In this document: positions 5,451 through 7,358 of the stretch, in pieces | Position numbering within the stretch: the first letter of the stretch is position 1 | Layout of the letters: each line of letters begins with the position of its first letter | Source of the DNA: Spirochaetaceae bacterium | Lineage (GTDB): Bacteria; Spirochaetota; Spirochaetia; DSM-2461 | Reading direction: 5' to 3' | Length of the DNA stretch: 7,358 nt | Assembly: GCA_016342385.1 (NCBI GenBank) | Contig: JAEINM010000199.1 | Coordinates: forward strand, 1 to 7,358 | Made by a program: the position numbers and the translations under genes | Notes under the pieces: generated by a model | The model's input: only the letters and a program-made list of their open reading frames with translations | Databases searched by the model: none | Told to the model about the DNA's origin: nothing

Positions 5451-7358
5451 ATGAAACTACAGAACAGACTTCAGCTGGCTTTCAGTGCAAATATTATATT
5501 ACTGATAATAATCAGCTTGATAAATACAGTTTTTATTCTCAATTCCCGCAGAACCTTAGATGATCTCTCTTTAAAAATTTTTACAAGCGAAAAACATATT
5601 GATACAATCAGATTTGAAGTTACTCGGATCCATGGAGATATTCTAAGTCGTATCCTTTCCTTTGAAAAAATAAAAACTGATGAAATAACCGATGAATATG
5701 CTCTGATTTTTTACAGAGAACTGGAAAATCTGGAAAAGATTTTTCCCGAAGATAAAACACACTTCAATGAAATAAGAAATAAATTCCAGCAATTTTATCT
5801 CTTTGGAAAATGGATGTATAATCTTTCGGGACCTGAAGAGTTAAAAGAACATCCTGATTCGATCAGAAAATTCAGTCAGCAGAAAAATAATCTGGTTACT
5901 CATATAGATATTATAGTTAATAAGTATGAAGAATATTATCTGGAAACTTTTCGAGAGGTAAACAATAAGGCTTATCTGTCTTTAATAATATCAATTATTG
6001 TGGTCATTACAGGAACAGTTTTATCTCTCTTTATATCAATAATTCTATCAAGATCAATAGCACGGCCGATTTTAACCTTAACCGATACGCTCAGAGAAGT
6101 GGAAAAGGGTAATTTTGAAGTTCATTCAAATATAAACTCCAATGATGAAATCGGATTAATGTCCAATGCTGTCAATAGAATGTCTGGAGAACTGGGTACC
6201 AGCTTTAAAAACCTGACATTTCTAAAATCACTTCTCAACAGTATTCTCGATTCTGTTGATTCCATAGTCATAGCTGTAGATGAAAAGATGAATGTCTCCC
6301 ACTGGAACCACAATGCAGTCCTCCTGACAGGAATTGAAACGACAAATGCCATAGATAAGGAACTGGATGAGATATTTCCTGAAGAAATTTTAAGCAGAGG
6401 TATTGTTCAAACGGCTATTGCAGAAAGCAGACAAAAAGAGATCTTCAAGAAGAGTGTTTTCTATAGAGAAAAGACACATTATTTCAATGTAGCAATCTAT
6501 CCACATAAAAATCCCGGACTGAATGGTGTAGTTATAGTTATACAAAATGTAACTGAACAAATTCTTATTGAAGAGGTCATGGTCCAAAGTGAGAAAATGC
6601 TCTCTGTAGGTGGGCTCGCGGCGGGAATGGCCCATGAAATAAACAATCCGCTTGCGGGAATGATACAGACCGCAAATGTAATGTCGAAAAGACTCGATAA
6701 TAAATCCTTAATATCCGCCAATATTAAAGCTGCCGAAGAAGCGGGAATAACCATGGAAGGCTTAAGAAAATACATAGTCTCGAGGGGAATTCCCCGAATG
6801 ATTGAATCAATCAATATGGCGGGACAACAGATAACAGAAATAGTTCATAACATGCTCAGTTTCTCCCGCAGAGATGACAATAGAAGATCCTCTCAGAATA
6901 TAGAAGAACTTATAGATAAAACTCTGAAGCTGGCAGAAACAGACTACGATATGAAGAAAAATTATGATTTCAGACAAATAAAAATCATTAAGGAATATGA
7001 GAAAAATCTGCCACCTATTATATGCGAGAACAGTAAAATTCAGCAGGTCATACTCAATATTCTGCGCAACGGTGCCCAGGCTATGCAATCGGAAAAATCG
7101 GACAATCATCAGTTTATCGTCAGGATTAGAAGTATTGAGGAGAGAAATAGAATAACCATTGAAATTGAAGATAATGGACCGGGGATGGATGAAGAAGTCC
7201 GAAAAAGAGTATTCGAACCTTTCTTTACGACAAAACCCATTGGGATTGGGACCGGCCTGGGATTGAGTGTCTCTTATTTTATTATAACAGACACTCATAA
7301 AGGTGAAATGTTCGTAAAATCCCAAAAAGGCGCTGGTACAACTTTTATAATCAATTTA
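5451..7358 (+). CDS. Membrane sensor histidine kinase (HAMP-PAS-HisKA-HATPase), 3' end cut
   Basis: 636 codons are open to the last base; the final residues lie at the usual C-terminal strand, so only a few are probably missing. Domain order: TM1 (about 13-30), a mainly helical periplasmic region (31-173) resembling a four-helix-bundle sensor, TM2 (174-198), HAMP (199-250, with RPI and NDEIG), PAS (about 256-370), then a HisKA-type dimerisation domain with phospho-acceptor His395 in MAHEINNPLAGM. The catalytic domain shows the N box (N536 and N540 in QQVILNILRNGAQAM), G1 DNGPGM (574-579), F box FEPFFTTKP (588-596), G2 GTGLGL (600-605) and G3 GAGTTF (627-632). All residues expected for ATP binding and autophosphorylation are present. 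The two HisKA helices are separated by an insertion (about 414-448) longer than in EnvZ-type kinases. The start at 5451 follows the lipoprotein stop by 4 nt with no clear Shine-Dalgarno, suggesting translational coupling. The periplasmic region is all-helical, not a Cache fold, so the neighbouring lipoprotein may provide ligand recognition. No response regulator is in view. Confidence 0.9.
   Translation, partial: MKLQNRLQLAFSANIILLIIISLINTVFILNSRRTLDDLSLKIFTSEKHIDTIRFEVTRIHGDILSRILSFEKIKTDEITDEYALIFYRELENLEKIFPEDKTHFNEIRNKFQQFYLFGKWMYNLSGPEELKEHPDSIRKFSQQKNNLVTHIDIIVNKYEEYYLETFREVNNKAYLSLIISIIVVITGTVLSLFISIILSRSIARPILTLTDTLREVEKGNFEVHSNINSNDEIGLMSNAVNRMSGELGTSFKNLTFLKSLLNSILDSVDSIVIAVDEKMNVSHWNHNAVLLTGIETTNAIDKELDEIFPEEILSRGIVQTAIAESRQKEIFKKSVFYREKTHYFNVAIYPHKNPGLNGVVIVIQNVTEQILIEEVMVQSEKMLSVGGLAAGMAHEINNPLAGMIQTANVMSKRLDNKSLISANIKAAEEAGITMEGLRKYIVSRGIPRMIESINMAGQQITEIVHNMLSFSRRDDNRRSSQNIEELIDKTLKLAETDYDMKKNYDFRQIKIIKEYEKNLPPIICENSKIQQVILNILRNGAQAMQSEKSDNHQFIVRIRSIEERNRITIEIEDNGPGMDEEVRKRVFEPFFTTKPIGIGTGLGLSVSYFIITDTHKGEMFVKSQKGAGTTFIINL

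Noticed and set aside
6122..7325. Several minus-strand ORFs of 76 to 172 codons opposite the histidine kinase
   Set aside because: The plus frame carries every histidine-kinase motif in the right order through this stretch; the minus ORFs have no recognisable domain and are antisense shadows.

Overview
The window holds two gene blocks that diverge from a promoter region at about 4346-4447. The left block (1-4345) is read entirely on the minus strand and looks like one operon or two short ones. In order of transcription it holds a TauE/SafE-type membrane permease, an exported protein-L-isoaspartate methyltransferase gene (pcm-like) that is broken by a small deletion and frameshift, a large polytopic membrane protein with a spermidine-synthase-like domain, and the N-terminal half of a VTC-domain (polyphosphate polymerase family) protein that runs off the left edge. 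The right block (4448-7358) is read on the plus strand. It holds a periplasmic dCache-domain lipoprotein followed 4 nt later by a membrane histidine kinase (HAMP, PAS, HisKA, HATPase) that is still open at the last base.

The sequence is moderately AT-rich, and more so in the right block, with frequent AGA, GGA and CCC codons. Together with a lipoprotein sensor, an exported PCMT and the particular histidine-kinase subtype, this is most compatible with a free-living, Spirochaeta-like spirochaete. That is inference from style and gene content; there is no marker gene here, and other Gram-negative anaerobes remain possible.

Right block: the best functional reading is a split two-component sensor. 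The ligand-binding dCache domain is made as a separate lipid-anchored periplasmic protein. The kinase keeps a helical periplasmic region, which could receive the signal and pass it through HAMP and PAS to the phospho-accepting His395. A response regulator is not in view and would be expected beyond the right edge.

Left block: the stop of the original pcm frame overlaps the start of the spermidine-synthase-like gene (ATGA), which shows the two were once translationally coupled. About six codons covering the conserved GDG motif of the methyltransferase, plus one extra base, appear to be missing near 3050-3056. The actual reading frame therefore stops about 155 nt before the next start. Whether this is a true pseudogene or an assembly error cannot be settled from the sequence alone. 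No shared pathway for the permease, methyltransferase, membrane protein and VTC protein is established by what is visible.

No stretch longer than 300 bases is without a gene. I saw no tRNA, rRNA, CRISPR array, insertion sequence, riboswitch or convincing terminator.
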